From Apostichopus japonicus (Eukaryota > Echinodermata > Holothuroidea > Aspidochirotida > Stichopodidae): 64,000 bases of DNA. Of the stretch, positions 11,301 to 24,236 are shown piece after piece. The notes beneath the pieces were generated by a model. The model saw only the letters and a program-made list of their open reading frames with translations. It ran no database searches and was not told the DNA's origin. The DNA lies in assembly GCF_037975245.1 (NCBI RefSeq), contig NC_092574.1, positions 10,815,213 through 10,879,212 on the forward strand. The letters run 5' to 3'. The stretch's first letter is position 1, and every line of letters begins with the position of its first letter. The position numbers were made by a program, and so were the translations under genes.

Positions 11301-14159
11301 TGGTATTGTTAATATCATTTGGTCGTGTCAATCAACATTGATCCACATGCATGGTTATAGAGACCACAATACAGTGACAAAAGGTTGAAAAATCTTTCAA
11401 GACATTCTTAAAAACCTTAAAAAAAATGTGAAAATTATCTATCTTCATCTGAACAATAAACTCCATAATTTTTTGATATTAGCATTTACACTGAATAGTT
11501 TTTTTTTTTATGGTGACATGATAATACTCACAAAGCTCTTCTTTAAATTGCTTCAATTTTCATAATGTCAGTCCATCCTCCCCCCCCCCCCCCCCTTTAA
11601 GGTTTGGAAACTTTCTCAAGATGAAAAACCTCCAAAACTGCTTAGTTTTTGGTTAATGACCAAACAAAAACAATTTTGGGTGGGAAAATAAATAATTGTA
11701 TCGCTAGGAGTAAACTATATGACATTACATACATATTGAACAAAATGTCTGCTATGGTTTGCTTCTCCAATAAATTTAAATGAAGTGACCCAAAAACCTG
11801 ACAGGCTATTCAACCACTGACACTGGAGGGCTACTCTGACAAGGTGTCCTTCAAGACTTGTAAACAAATGGACAGTTTCAATTCCTTTCCTTCTTTAACT
11901 ATTACAGCAACACTTTACGATAATCAGTTGTTAAACATAAATTTGCATGGTAACTTTAAAAATGACCATGACACCATGCAGTAATTATTCCTACATATAT
12001 AACTGGATATTCTGCAAACTAAGACATTTTTAAAGGTATCTATCTATATTACAAAAATTAAATGTATTTTCAAGTGAAAAGGTTCTTAAAGCATTAAAAC
12101 TCATTTATAACAAAAAGAAAAAATTGCGTCCCAAAAGCTTCATATATTGCTCGATTGTTTCCTTTGCAAAGCCTTTGCAGTTTTTTAAATGCCAAATTTC
12201 ATCTTTGCTGGCGAGATTATGGCAGTCTTAAAAAGTAAACAGACATGACATTTTCCTGTACCTTAATTTATTTATCTTTCCATACATGATTCAATATGAT
12301 ACCATCGACGCAGTGGATACTTCATCACTTCCATGCTCCTTCAAGCAAAGGTTTTACTTTGATGTAGCTAACTTTGTTTTGAGGTCTTCAATTTTTAAAC
12401 TGCTAATTGATTAATACTTCCGGCTTCTCAACACCCTTTGAAGCATCAGTGTGCCATTTAAATTTCATCTTTGCTGACAAGACTTTGGTGGAGGGTCTCA
12501 AGCTAAAGGTGGAGACATCATGGTTTTAATGTACCATTAATTATCTTCTCATTGATGATTGAACATGTTACCATCAAAACAATGATGGAAAATTCATCAA
12601 CTCCATCATGCTCCTTCAAGGAAAGGTTTTACTGTGTTTTAATGTAGTTATATATATTTTATTTCAGGTCGCCTATTTCAACTTAAGACCCGAACGGAAT
12701 ATTACCAGAAATAAGACTGCGACATCAACACGTTCCCTCCATTAATAGGGAATTTTATCAATTAATCAATAGAAATGATTAATTTACATCTTTCATTTTA
12801 TTTAATTTTCCAATTACTTTTGTCTCCCAATTAGTATTTTGTATTAAATAAAAAGGACATGGTTGACATGAAAAATGCAAAAATTTTCTTTCTTTTTAAG
12901 TTTCAAACCTATACTTTCTTAGGAGTGATTATTTCATTGGTTTGAAAAACTAATTCCCAACTCTATGTGTTATTACTTTGAATTTTTTAATGATTAAAAT
13001 TGTCAGACTTCATTATATCTGATTCAATTGTTTTTTGTTCAACCCTCCCCCCCCCCACCCCTTTTTTCTAATTTTGTGGCCTGAAATGGACGCTATGAAT
13101 CAAAAAGCATTCAGAGTATGTATCAATGTACATGTCATGATATCATTCAATATGTATATCAAATAAAAACCCAATAAAACACATGAGGCGGTGGGGAGGT
13201 AAAGGAATGGTGAAAGAATTCCTGTGGGACTTTATTTGTAATTTTGGAAGAGCCGTCTCGATGACAAACGCTGAAGAAAAGCGAAGCAATCAAACTGAAT
13301 TTACAGCAGTACCACATTAAAGATAGATAAAGAAGAAATGCGATCGCTTTTTGATTTTGATTATTACGACACAAAAACATAAGCAGTAGGATTGATAATT
13401 CTAGTGTTTGGTCACGCATACAGCTAAATAAATAGAAAGATTATTCTTCGGTAATTCAATTGAACAGATGGACTTGTCAAGATTCATCTAACGTGACATT
13501 CAGAGGCATATCTTTATTTCTCCTTTTTTTTTTAAAGGGGGGGGGGGGAAACTGCCTTAGGTTAAAGGAGATAATTTTGTGAAAAGGAGAAAAGAATATA
13601 ATTTGGGGAAAAAATGTCACCCTGTGAAATAAAATGAAAAATTAAATTTGCTGTTTTCTTAAACAAAAATCAATTCATTTGTACTCCAGGCTGACGGGCC
13701 ACAAATTTGATAAGAGGCAGAAACAGTCGACGGGGAATTTGTCAGCATTTTGGAATAAAGCTTTTGGAATAAAACATGTTTGCACACCCAAAAATGTTAC
13801 CCATATCTGTTGCTTTTAAGAAAAGTACACTGACAAATATATATGGCTGATATTTCAAGCCAAAGTTAGTTATTAACGTTTTCCAGTAACGTACGTTAAG
13901 GCTTAAAGCAACGTTGTTTAGCTGATTGGCCAACAAATTGAGATGCGTAGCAATAGTCCAGGAAATATTTGATATTTGAATGGATGATGGCAATGAACCA
14001 TTGTTGTCTTCAATATCTTTGGCTAATTATGTATGCCACCTTCAAATAGTTCATTAAGTTCCCTAACCTAATCGTTTCTTTTTTCTTTATAATAAGGTCC
14101 CTAAATCTCTGATCTGATTATCTCCTGCAGTCGACAATCAGTCGGCCCCGCCCAAATCA
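8351..14159. other. Gene-free stretch with homopolymer runs
   Basis: AT-rich DNA with G or C runs near 8870, 11580-11596, 13034 and 13539, and A/T runs near 8588 and 11502. A SINE-like tail lies near 11593-11625. An exact ATGAATATGCAT motif lies at 10671-10682. No splice-flanked coding sequence was recognised. Confidence 0.5.
11593..11625 (-). mobile_element. SINE-like 3' tail fragment
   Basis: Read on the minus strand, this short segment runs CATCTTGAGAAA, GTTTCCAAACCTT, AAA and then a G-run. It matches, with small gaps, the tail of the tRNA-related element at 15786-15930, which has CATCTGAAACTG, TCTTCCAAACCTTT and an A-run. It is therefore read as a truncated second copy of that family. 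A 33-base match is short, so this is tentative. Confidence 0.3.
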
Positions 14160-14191
14160 AACTCAAATCAATCTGACTGGGAGTAATATAT

Positions 14192-14226
<35 letters not shown>

Positions 14227-14335
14227 CAATAATATATTATATCTCCAATCTGACTGGGAGTAATATATATATATATCTCCAATAATATATATATATATTT
14301 TATCTCCAATAAAATATATTTATATATATTACACA
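14160..14335. repeat. AT-rich region with duplicated (TA)n modules
   Basis: A module of CTGACTGGGAGTAATATATA occurs twice, near 14173 and 14248. Each copy is followed by TA dinucleotides and ATCTCCAATAATATAT blocks. The ATCTCCAAT block recurs at least four times. This looks like local duplication within a TA microsatellite. Confidence 0.8.
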
Positions 14336-17300
14336 GTTAGATGTGTCTCAAGTAATTCCCGACGAAAACTGTACAAACAGATTTTTAAGCTGCAAGATTA
14401 TTTCAAACATCTGTGCAGAGAACTTAAAAAAGATTGGGAAGTGAACAATTTTGATCTATTAAAATACCATGAAACCCCAAATATGAAAGGTACAACGTTG
14501 GCCTAAAGAGGGTCACATGCAGTCAAGACACCAACCACAAATATGTCATACAAAATAGTTTAGAATAAAAGACTATAATCATCACCTTACAAACAAAGAC
14601 TTTCTAGAAAAAGACCAGTTTGATAAGCTGACTGGGACAGGCGAGCAGGCTGGTGGGGTCACCACAAAGTAGGGAAGTTTGCGTAAACGGCATCGTTGTC
14701 GGCCACCAAATGGCCAGTTTATTTCACAATCACCGTGAATATCTCCCTAAGCCTGCTGAGTGTGGCTTAACTTAATATAATTGGGGAAATAAAATAGCCA
14801 ATGACCCTTTAGGTTAAGTTCACCAACATATCGTTTCATATCATTTCCTTTTTGATCAGCTAAAATATACCCAAATGAGCCAAAAGTACAGTCAATTTTA
14901 TAAGTCAAAGGTGGCAGGGGTTGATGACAAAAGTACAAATGTTTAATATATCAAACGAATATGAATAAGAATTTGTTCCTCTTTTGTTTGGTAAAAGCAA
15001 ACTTTTCGTCTGAACTAACTTTACAAGTAGAATGAGTTGCAATATATGGTAATTTTCAGATTTCTTCTTTTTTTTGTGTTTCTTGCACTCAGTTACACTT
15101 TCATTGCCAATGGCTTCACTGCAGTTATGGGAATTTGCCTTAAATCGCAATATAGCGCCCTCAGCTTATGAAAAAAGTTAATCAGATTGTGGGCTGCTAC
15201 ACTCTTTAAGATGCGAGGCATACCCAGGAGCAGGAACTGGGAACCGCAACTACACCTGCTTCATTTTTCTACATATATATACTCATCTAATCTTCCTAAT
15301 TTCACCACATCACTGTATCTCAACCAAAACCGAGTAACATTTCCTATCCCCTCCCCTCCCCAAACCATCTTCTGCTACAACTATAGCCTTTAAGAATAAT
15401 TTCCATCAGGAAAACAACACCCATAAGCATTTCAAAGCACGTTCCATCTTTCATCTCTTCTGGCAGCGCTCTCACTTCAGTAGTCTCATTACCCTTGACA
15501 AATAATGAATAACGATGATAAGTCCCTGACATGAATATTTTAATATTTTAGAAACATGAAGATATTTACATGTATATCATGCTCGTAGTCTATTTAAATT
15601 AATACAATTAGGACAAACCACCAAATTTTTAATGAACAGGCTGAATATAATCAGCATGGAGGTAGGCAGTTACTTTACATTGCTGAGCAGCCAGTACAGG
15701 CGCCATGTGCTACAAGCTGAATGGCTTGTAACTTACACTGAATGATGGATGGTTATCCAATTTACAGTTTTAGCCCATTGTAGATTTTTTTTTAAAGGTT
15801 TGGAAGACAGTTTCAGATGAGAAAACTGTGAATTTCCCATTGAAGAAAACTCCCATCTTACATTGGCCTGCCAGGGATCGAACTCATGATGTACCCCCAG
15901 ATCCTAGCCGTTGCATTTAAGCATATCATAAAAAGTTACTCTTATAACATCATAAATACGGATTCATGTTTCTAAATTGTTCTGCATGCCAGTTTATCCC
16001 TAATAGTGTTCATTAGTGACAAGCATGAATTCTGAGATACATACCCACCACATCTCCCCCCCACCCCCACCATTGAAAGTCCTTCTCATACAAAATGAAG
16101 AATACAAATTATTCAATATATCAGTAACTTTCTGAAGGTTTATTGGTCAAACGAAGGGCCTCCAGTATATATATTGTGTATTTCTTCAAAATTTGTCTTG
16201 GTTGCAAATTTAACTTTCTGGCCTTGGAATGCAGAATACATTGTGGTTCAATGATCAATGTGTGTATTTATGCTTCTAAGAATTCGTCCCAAGGCTGTGC
16301 TTTCACTGCAAATTGTAATTGGGTGAATTTTGTAACATTGGCATCCTTCTGACCATGACATGGGGGGGGGGGGGGGGGGGCTGCAGTATTAACTGGCACA
16401 GTGTCAAAAGTGACAAGAAATAGTCACTGAGGTAAGATGATGAAAGAGCATCAGTAGGGTGGAGACAGGTAAGAGGAATGAGGTAACTCTGAGAAGACAC
16501 ATGATTGGATAATCCCTCAAATTTAACGCTGCCACAAAGAAATAAACATATAAATAAAATTTGTGTTGTATTAAAACAGACTTTTAATGAATATCTCTGT
16601 TAATTAAGAGCAGTCAAATGTTTGGAAGTACACATTTATCTCGATGTCATCAATTCGTTAGAGTGGCTGGACTTCCTAGTCTAACACAATGAACAAATTA
16701 GGTCAGTTCCTAAGATGGAATGCAAAAGTCACCAGAAAACCCCAAAACATGTTTTATGGCTTTAAATCATTTGTTTACATTGCATTAGAAATTTGTCAAG
16801 GACATGTGATGTCGAATGTCATACAAGTGGTGCTGTGTTGTTTAAATATGAAGTTAAAAGAGAACACTTGTGAACTAATGTCAAAGCAAACAGGTATGAT
16901 GTCATAGTTGGACACTGATTCTTTTCACTTTATTATTCTGACCTTCAACTGGGTTCAACTCTGGGGATATGCCATTATATCACCCTCCCCCTCCCCCACC
17001 CCCACCCCACTCACCAATGACTGAAGTACATTTGTTTATGCATCTCAATTCCAGAAATCCTAGAAGAAGAAAATTGGACATTCATAATAAAGAAATGAAA
17101 TGACATGTAAAGAAAAACTGGAGAAAAATGTCAGTGCACATCTATGACATCACACCTGTTTGCTTCAAGTTCACTTTTGGTACACAGCTAATTGACAACT
17201 TTTTGACACGGTGTGATTTCGAAAACGAACGTACAGGAATAATGACTGCAGATTTCACCACCACGACGATGCTTAGAAAATTGTTCCTCTTTCAGGACAG

Positions 17301-18736
17301 TCGGTCCAGAATAAATTCTCCCCTGAAGTATCCTTTGAAAGGTTTATCAACGGTGGTCAATGGAACCCAAAAGAGTCCTTAATAGAATTTATCCTTCTAT
17401 CTATTCTTGCAATGTTCGTAAACTTTTGCCCTTGCAGACCCATCTCGAAAGGACATTGAGTGAATTCCATAAATCATTCTTGAACAAGGAAGGTAACAGA
17501 TTACAAAACCGAACCAATCTTTTTCTATTTTCTTTTCTGTTTTTTTATTTTTTATTTCCCCTTTTTTTATGTTTCTTGTGGCTTACTTCATTTTTTTTAT
17601 TTTTTTTTATTTGTCATTCTTTCAGAGTAAAGAGTTTGTGGCAAAAATCCACTGGCATGACCACTAAAACGTTAAAGACAAAAATGCAGAGAGAAAAAAA
17701 ACCCCTGAACAATAATAAAATTGGACAGAAAATGAAGGATTTATTTCTGCTGACTGTAAACAACTTCTAATTTGTCACTGGCTACTTCAAACATGACAGG
17801 TTCTCAAATCTCCTGGATTTTAAAGCAGACCTTAATACCTATGAACATTCTTGATGAAAGTAAAAAAAAATTGTCCAAAAACCTTCTCAAAGTAGCACTG
17901 AAATTGATCAATTTAAAACATGTAAATTCGGAGAAAATATTGTGCCATGTGAATGTTAACAAGGGAACAAGTTGATTGGTTAATTTAAAATTTTTCTAAA
18001 CATTTCATCACCCAGATAACTTTTTCATTCAAGTATTTAATCACTTAAATAAAAAGAGAAGCAAAATTGGAAAAACTTCCAACATTTTCGACTTTTATCT
18101 GATTAATGCAAAAACAAAAGTTACATTACAAAAAAGGCAATTGCCTAAGTTTAACTCAATGAGTTGCATGTATGCAACCGTAGAGATCAGTGCTAAAATA
18201 TATTTTGAAAATGACAACTGCACGAAGGATTTTTTTTTTTTTTCTAGGACAACAGAATTATGCATGGAACATGGTGTGATTATTATTGAGCTAATACAAC
18301 TGAAGTAATATACTAAAACACCATAAATTATGTGCCTTTATCATGATATTAAATTGTGCAGAAAAGAAACCCTGGAAAGTGAACACAGTGTTCCTTTAAA
18401 ATTTACAAATTACCTGAATAATCCAGCTAATTCCAAGGTTTAAATTTGAAGGACAATAATGACTGTTGAGGATATAAGGATTGATTGGGAAGTTATTGAA
18501 CTTTCCACAGGTTAAGTACTGTATGCTAAACTCCATTATGTTACATAGTCAATGGAATCAACAGCTATTTGACCAGAATGTCAGTCACTGACACCCAGTC
18601 TGTGTGGATGGAGACTTGGAGATGGGCATTTTTATGAGCTGATCTGCATTTATAGAGATGTTAATAGAAACATATTTATTTGGGAAATATTCTGGTTGTC
18701 AATGAGTATTATTGAACTAGAAAGATGTTTAAACGT
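14336..18736. other. Gene-free stretch with SINE-like and dispersed repeat copies
   Basis: Contents are a tRNA-related SINE-like element at 15786-15930, a long G-run at about 16362-16380, a donor-like dispersed repeat copy near 16459-16477, a C-rich patch near 16985-17010, and poly-T patches near 17520-17620 and 18230. Frames at 17128-17382 and 17360-17770 have no recognised family. Confidence 0.5.
15786..15930 (-). mobile_element. tRNA-related SINE-like element
   Basis: On the minus strand GAGTTCGATCCCTGG at 15871-15885 matches the RNA polymerase III B-box of tRNA genes (GGTTCGANNCC) with one difference. A tRNA-like arm, AACGGCTAGGATCTGGGGG, lies upstream. About 75 bases of unrelated body follow, and the element ends in CCAAACCTTT and an A-run near 15786. 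Head, body and A-tail in this order is the layout of tRNA-derived SINEs. A clear A-box and target-site duplications were not found, so the head is probably degraded or truncated. Confidence 0.4.
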
Positions 18737-19433
18737 CTGCACTAGTAGGTATAAACCTGCATTAATAGGTATAAACCTGCACTGGTAGGTATAAACCTGC
18801 ACTAGTAGGTGTAAACTCCTGCACTAGTAGGTGTAAACTTCTGCACTAGTAGGTATAAACCTGCACTAGTAGGTATAAACCTGCACTGGTAGGTATAAAC
18901 CTGCACTGGTAGGTATAAACCTGCACTGGTAGGTATAAACCTGCACTGGTAGGTGTAAACTTCTGCACTTGTAGGTGTAAACTTCTGCACTAGTAGGTAT
19001 AAACCTGCACTAGTAGGTGTAAACCCTGCATCCATAGGTGTAAACCTGCACTGGTAGGTATAAACCTGCACTAGTAGATGTATACTTCTGCACTAGGTAT
19101 AAACCTGCACTGGTAGGTATAAACCTGCACTGTAAGGTATAAACCTGGACTAGTAGGTGTAAACCTGCACTAATAGGTGTAAACCTGCACTAGTAGATAT
19201 AAACCTGCACTGGTAGGTATAAACCTGCACTAGTCGGTGTAAACCTGCACTGGTAGGTATAAACATGCACTAGTAGGTATAAACCTGCACAAGTAGGTGT
19301 GAACTTCTGCACTAGTAGGTGTAAACCCTGCACCTGTAGGTATAAACCTGCACTAGTAGGTATAAACCTACACTAGTAGGTATAAACCCTGCACAAGTAG
19401 GTGTAAACCTGGACTAGTAGGTATATATAAACC
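18737..19433. repeat. 20-bp minisatellite, about 34 units
   Basis: Tandem units of CTGCACTAGTAGGTATAAAC with variants: GTGTAAAC for GTATAAAC, ACTGGTAG for ACTAGTAG, and 21-22-base units with an inserted C or TT after AAAC. Units carry ACTAGT or close variants. Variant order is irregular, as expected from slippage and unequal exchange. Reading the array in one frame gives a pseudo-repetitive peptide that is an artefact of the 20-base period. Confidence 0.95.
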
Positions 19434-19664
19434 ACATCCTGATAGCATGCTTATATCACAAATTGACTATTGTTTTGAAGTTTATTTCAACTTTCATGAA
19501 TATTTATCTGGCAACAGCAGAGTGAGTTAATTCTCATGTTAAATGAGTTGAACTGTATTCCAGGATTGGATATTAAATACGAGAGACAAGCTTACGATTA
19601 ACCTCAGCAATCTCTGTCTACCTTTCAAACACTCTAGTGCCCTCTATGTTAAAAGGTTACCGGT

Positions 19665-19730
19665 TGGCTATAGACACCCCAGAGCAAGAGTGCTTAGGTA
19701 AATTGCGAGGAGACAGGTAAGTGAGGGAGA
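19665..19730 (+). repeat. Dispersed repeat copy with a consensus 5' splice site
   Basis: Contains GAGCAAGAGTGC and then GAGGAGACAGGTAAGTGAG at 19707-19725. Related copies are at 16459-16477, 27733-27752, 58102-58120 and 59379-59397 on plus, and at 21641-21660 and 57361-57379 on minus. In the best copies the shared core is GGAGACAGGTAAG, which contains a textbook donor (CAG, then GTAAGT). Confidence 0.55.
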
Positions 19731-21640
19731 TAACTTGACGAAAACATATAAATCATTTATGCTCCAAAGGAAAATAACGTTTTTCCAAGAAAAAGCTTTG
19801 ATTACGCTATTGACTTCACACAACATTGACAGCTAAGTAAACAAACATAAGCATCAAATATCAAAGACAAATCAACCGTGGCAAGATCATAGAAGAGAAG
19901 AATAGCTTTTAGGGACAATGTGCACCATGATGACATCACAGGCGACCAATAAAATTCTTACTATTTCCTGAAATGAGGAAGGGACGCAACCAGCCCTTAA
20001 AGAGAGTGACAACTGCCCCGCATGGTTTTACTGTCGCAATTACGCTAGCCCTGATATTAACATATATTTAGGGCGAGATATTGAGATGATATTTTAGTAA
20101 CCTAACAAATGGCACAATAATTATGCCTCCCCTGGTGTAATATTCTTTATAATACTGTAATAACTCTTTTAATTGGGGAGAAGGAATTCCTTGACAAATT
20201 AGGGCATACAGCCGGGGGGGGGGGGGGGGTGTACCCATGCAGTGCTATTTGTACATGGGGTATTCTTAAGTGCCACTGCCCCCATTGGCGATACAATCTT
20301 AAAATGTACAAATCTGACAATTATTAACGTTTACTGAAAACCATACAACATAGGGTCACATCCTTTCTCAAAGCTTGAACTCTTTTGCTTTGAGGGGCAG
20401 GCAGGGCAGGTTGGGTGGAGGGGGGGGGGAGGGAATGGAGGAGGTTGGGGATTGCTTGTTATGTAAATTTATCTACCCTGTGGCTGTCTGTACATAAGTT
20501 TATGACTCACAATTTTCACCACACACCTCCCACGCATGCATTCATCTGAATGTTATTTCTGTCTTATTATGTAAACTTTTTTAAACTTTATCTAATGATT
20601 AAGACGATGATCTCATATTTATATCACACTCCCACTCATGTACTTTCAAGGATCATCTTTCAAAACAAAAGAATAGTTATTGTTTTTGCTTGTAATTGTA
20701 AATATTTCTGTCATAACAGTCCCTTAATCCACGGTTAATTTACCACGTTTATTTCTTTAATTACCCGATTCAATTAACGTCATAACTCCCACTCATCCAA
20801 CCGAGTACAATCTTGTACATTAATACAAAAAATTAGAATTGACTAAAGTTACCACTACTGGAAGAAGTCTCTTGAGACGGGAATCTAACATCCCAACCAA
20901 CAGGAAGCCCATCATGACAGTGCTGGTACTTGAAAGGAATGGATTTCCAAGAAAAAGAAGCCCACTTTATTAGTTTTCACTCGTTTTCTCTTTTTCAAAA
21001 TAAACTGTGATTTGACAGACTGTGTCCTTCTCCTTTGGTTGTTAATTCTGATTTATGATTTATACGTCTTTTTGAGAAGTTTCGGGGTAGACAAGCTGTC
21101 TCAATCTCCATGAAATGGCAGAAAGACACCAAACAATCATATTATTTCAAGGAGAGGAAAGAGGGGGGGAGGGGGAAGGGTGAGTGGGTGGGAATAAGGA
21201 TGACTAGATCTGAGTCAGCAAAACAATGGATGTCAAAGGACAAGCGAAGTTACTATGATGAATATGCATGAGCAGTAGCAGACAATGTGGTGTTCTACTA
21301 AGTCTGAGAAAGACAACTATTTATTGCCAGAGCTGGTGAAAAGTCAATCTGAATCTCTATAGGTTTAGTTATTTTAAGGTAATATTATACCTCCTTTTGA
21401 TAAAACCTTAGATAAGCTGGGACTTCATTTCATCTTTTTTCTATAATAGTATATTAATATTTCTATGACTATCCGAGCATTTGACGGTCTAATGGCTTGT
21501 CTGCTAGTTATAGACTAGGGAAGACCAGCCACTTTGTTTGATTAGCCTCTGATGTATGTATATAAAAAGGGTATTATTTCTCACAAAACTGATAATGCCA
21601 CTGAAAACCAAAAATCTAAATCAGGTTTGGGTAGTTGACA

Positions 21641-21690
21641 ATACTTACCTGTCTCCTGTTACTAAATGCACTCTGATCAAACCAAAACTT
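21641..21690 (-). repeat. Dispersed repeat copy (minus strand)
   Basis: The minus strand reads AACAGGAGACAGGTAAGTAT, sharing the GGAGACAGGTAAGT core with the other copies. The complement begins ATACTTACCTG, which resembles the U1 snRNA 5' end only because U1 pairs with donor sites. The rest of a U1 gene is absent. Confidence 0.4.
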
Positions 21691-23089
21691 CCAACAATTA
21701 GTAACGTTTTATAACCACCCCTCCCCCCCCCCTCCCACTTTCCTCATTTGCTGAGCCACCCCTTGAGATCATTCATTATCCAAACTAATAAGAGCCCAAA
21801 AAATATTCAACTTTGTTGTAGTATATAAATATATATATTTATATTAATTTGTGCCTACCAATTTCCTTTAATTTTATTTTATATAACCCTGTGGCCTAAT
21901 GCACATACATGTCGGTCACACATTTACAGTAATTAATAATATGTTAACGGTGCATCCGGCCATCCTTCGTTAGTGTCTCCAGTCACATCTTCTCACCATG
22001 ATGTTCCTCCAAAAAACAGACACGTAAAAACCATTATCCATTATCACCTCAAAGCGCATCCTGGAATATATGCTTTTTTTCCTCTCTGATCACATATTCC
22101 TCCTTCCCAATCTTTCCTAATATTTTCATCTCCATAATTGATATGTTCAGAGTAGTTCACTGAGAGGTCAGGGTAACAGAAGATGGCTAACCCAGTTTAT
22201 CATCATGACCTAAAACTTGGAAACACCTCTATTGTTTAAAAGAAAAACATTTTATGCCAGATTAATTCTTTGGTATATATCTCAATCAAAAGAGTTAACC
22301 TCCAAAATGTGCTAGCAAGTTTGGTCTTATAGCACAACGATACTTATGTTACCTGTAGACAATATCTATTACCACTTGAGAGGGAAGAAACTGTTTTATA
22401 TCTAAGCTAAAACGCTGGCAGGTGACATTTTATATGATGCCGATAGTCAGTATATAGATAACAGATGTTTTTGCACTTTTGGGGATATGTAGCTGGTGTT
22501 AAAGATCGGGGGGGGGGGGAAGGGGGTGGGTAGTCTATGAATGTAGTGCAGTTTAGATGTGAAGACATGTAAGTAAATGATGTGAGCTTAAAATTGGGTC
22601 CGGTTTAAAGCAGAACCATTCGATCATGGCTACTAAATCCACATTTTATATAAAAAATAGTTTTGATATACATCAACACTTTTAGTTTAAAAATATAGAC
22701 CTACAGACCTAAGCTGCCCCTCATCACATCAAAGTACTAATGACTATATGTAGATCTATTGGTTGGGGCATACACCCCCCCCCCCTCCCCCCACTAGCCA
22801 TGCCATATCCTGGAGCACCAAGTGAGCAAGGAAAGTACTCAGTTGTCAATCAGACATGCGTAATTTATCATGCATACTTGTCATATGAAGCAAGTTACTA
22901 TGGTTCATCCAGTGAGGGATGGGAGAAAAAAGAAAGCGGGGGTGGGGGGGCAGGAGAGGGGAGTGTTAAAACAATTAGTAATATTTCAGCAAGGTTGCCC
23001 CTGTTAACCTAATAAAAACTCAGAGTGCATTGTTCATTGAACAAGTCAATTGTAAGTCAAGAAACAATTTGGTGACAAACACACTGTTT

Positions 23090-23440
23090 ATATGTATAGG
23101 TGTCATATGATCACCACACATCGGCAACACATACAGTATGGGGGACAAACATAACGGTGACACGCATATATAGGTGACGGACACATGGGCAACACACATA
23201 ATATAAACAACACACCGATATAGACGACACACATATAGGTAAGACACACATAGCTGACACACATACTGACATATAGGTGACATGTGATGTCCACACATCG
23301 GCGACACACAAGTGACAAAGATATAGGGGACAGACATAAAGGTGACACATATAGGTGACACATATAGGTGAGGAACACATGGACAACACATATGATATAG
23401 ACTAGACATACCTATTGGTGAAACACATAGACCAATCCAC
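23090..23440. repeat. Degenerate 15-17-bp tandem repeat with a longer duplicated period
   Basis: Irregular units related to ACACATATAGGTGAC fill the interval. A longer block beginning ATAGGTGTCATATGATC and continuing CCACACATCGGC near 23095 recurs near 23272 as ATAGGTGACATGTGATG with CCACACATCGGC. This suggests a duplication of roughly 177 bases. Three minus-strand frames are open because of the composition and give Cys/Val/Tyr-rich pseudo-peptides, which are not treated as coding. Confidence 0.85.
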
Positions 23441-24152
23441 CATTCTACCACATGGCCATTTACATGACATTCACATCACATCCAAGACCCACAGTGAAGA
23501 CCAGCACAGTCAAGACATAATCATGTGCAGTCTAAACTGCAGATTAATTTACATCACATAGATACGTCTGTTGTCACCTTTTTGTATTTTTCTCTCTCTT
23601 TTTGAATATTTTCTAGCTGAACATGTCTGGGATATAATACTCTCCCTTTATTTGCAAACTCATACTTCTCCAAGTAAAAAGACAATCAGAAAGGTCATCG
23701 GAGGGTATACCCCTTTAACAGCCATTGATACCGAGGTTATCACAACTTACAGACTTTAGTGTTGAAACTAACATCCTCAGTTTAACACCTAAACAAGTAA
23801 AAAAAAGAATGAAACTTGAGTAAGTATATACAATCAATCATAGCTACAAAATACACCTCCCATATAATAACCTGATCTACACCTACACCAAAGGAGAAAT
23901 GTACTCTCATTATAAGCAATAAAGAAACCATACCAGTACAAAATCATCCCAGAGGGATCCACAACTTCAAGTCTATGACTTTACTATCTTAGAGTTCATT
24001 TCCCCCCTTTTTAGGAATTGTTACCAATCAAAAATCTTGTTAAGCTCATATTTCCACCAGCAAATTAAAGGGATACATAAATAATTGAAATCGTAGTGAG
24101 TTGGAAAATCCAGAACAGTGATAAAACTTCCAGCCTCCATACATGTACACAC
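23441..24152. other. No gene seen
   Basis: Unique-looking AT-rich sequence between two repeats. No exon, array or RNA gene was recognised. Confidence 0.5.
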
Positions 24153-24163
24153 ACATATATATA

Positions 24164-24231
<68 letters not shown>
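24153..24231. repeat. (TA)n microsatellite
   Basis: About 79 bases of nearly uninterrupted alternating T and A, with a short (CA) leader near 24145. Frames on both strands read as Tyr-Ile repeats and are artefacts. Confidence 0.97.

Positions 24232-24236
<5 letters not shown>

Larger units (their letters stand above)
19434..23089. other. Gene-free stretch with homopolymers and dispersed repeat copies
   Basis: Holds copies of the donor-like dispersed repeat (about 19665-19730 on plus, 21641-21690 on minus), G-runs near 20215 and 22508, C-runs near 21720 and 22778, and an exact ATGAATATGCAT at 21258-21269. No coding exon was recognised. Confidence 0.5.

Noticed and set aside
18802-19071. 89-codon repetitive minus-strand frame
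   Set aside because: It is the 20-bp minisatellite read in frame.
21641-21660. Match to the U1 snRNA 5' end (ATACTTACCTG)
   Set aside because: The rest of U1 is absent. The match is simply the complement of a donor site in a dispersed repeat.
23020-23451. 143-codon Cys/Tyr/Val-rich minus-strand frame, possibly a small secreted peptide
   Set aside because: It overlaps the degenerate tandem repeat and the repeated peptide pattern follows the DNA period.
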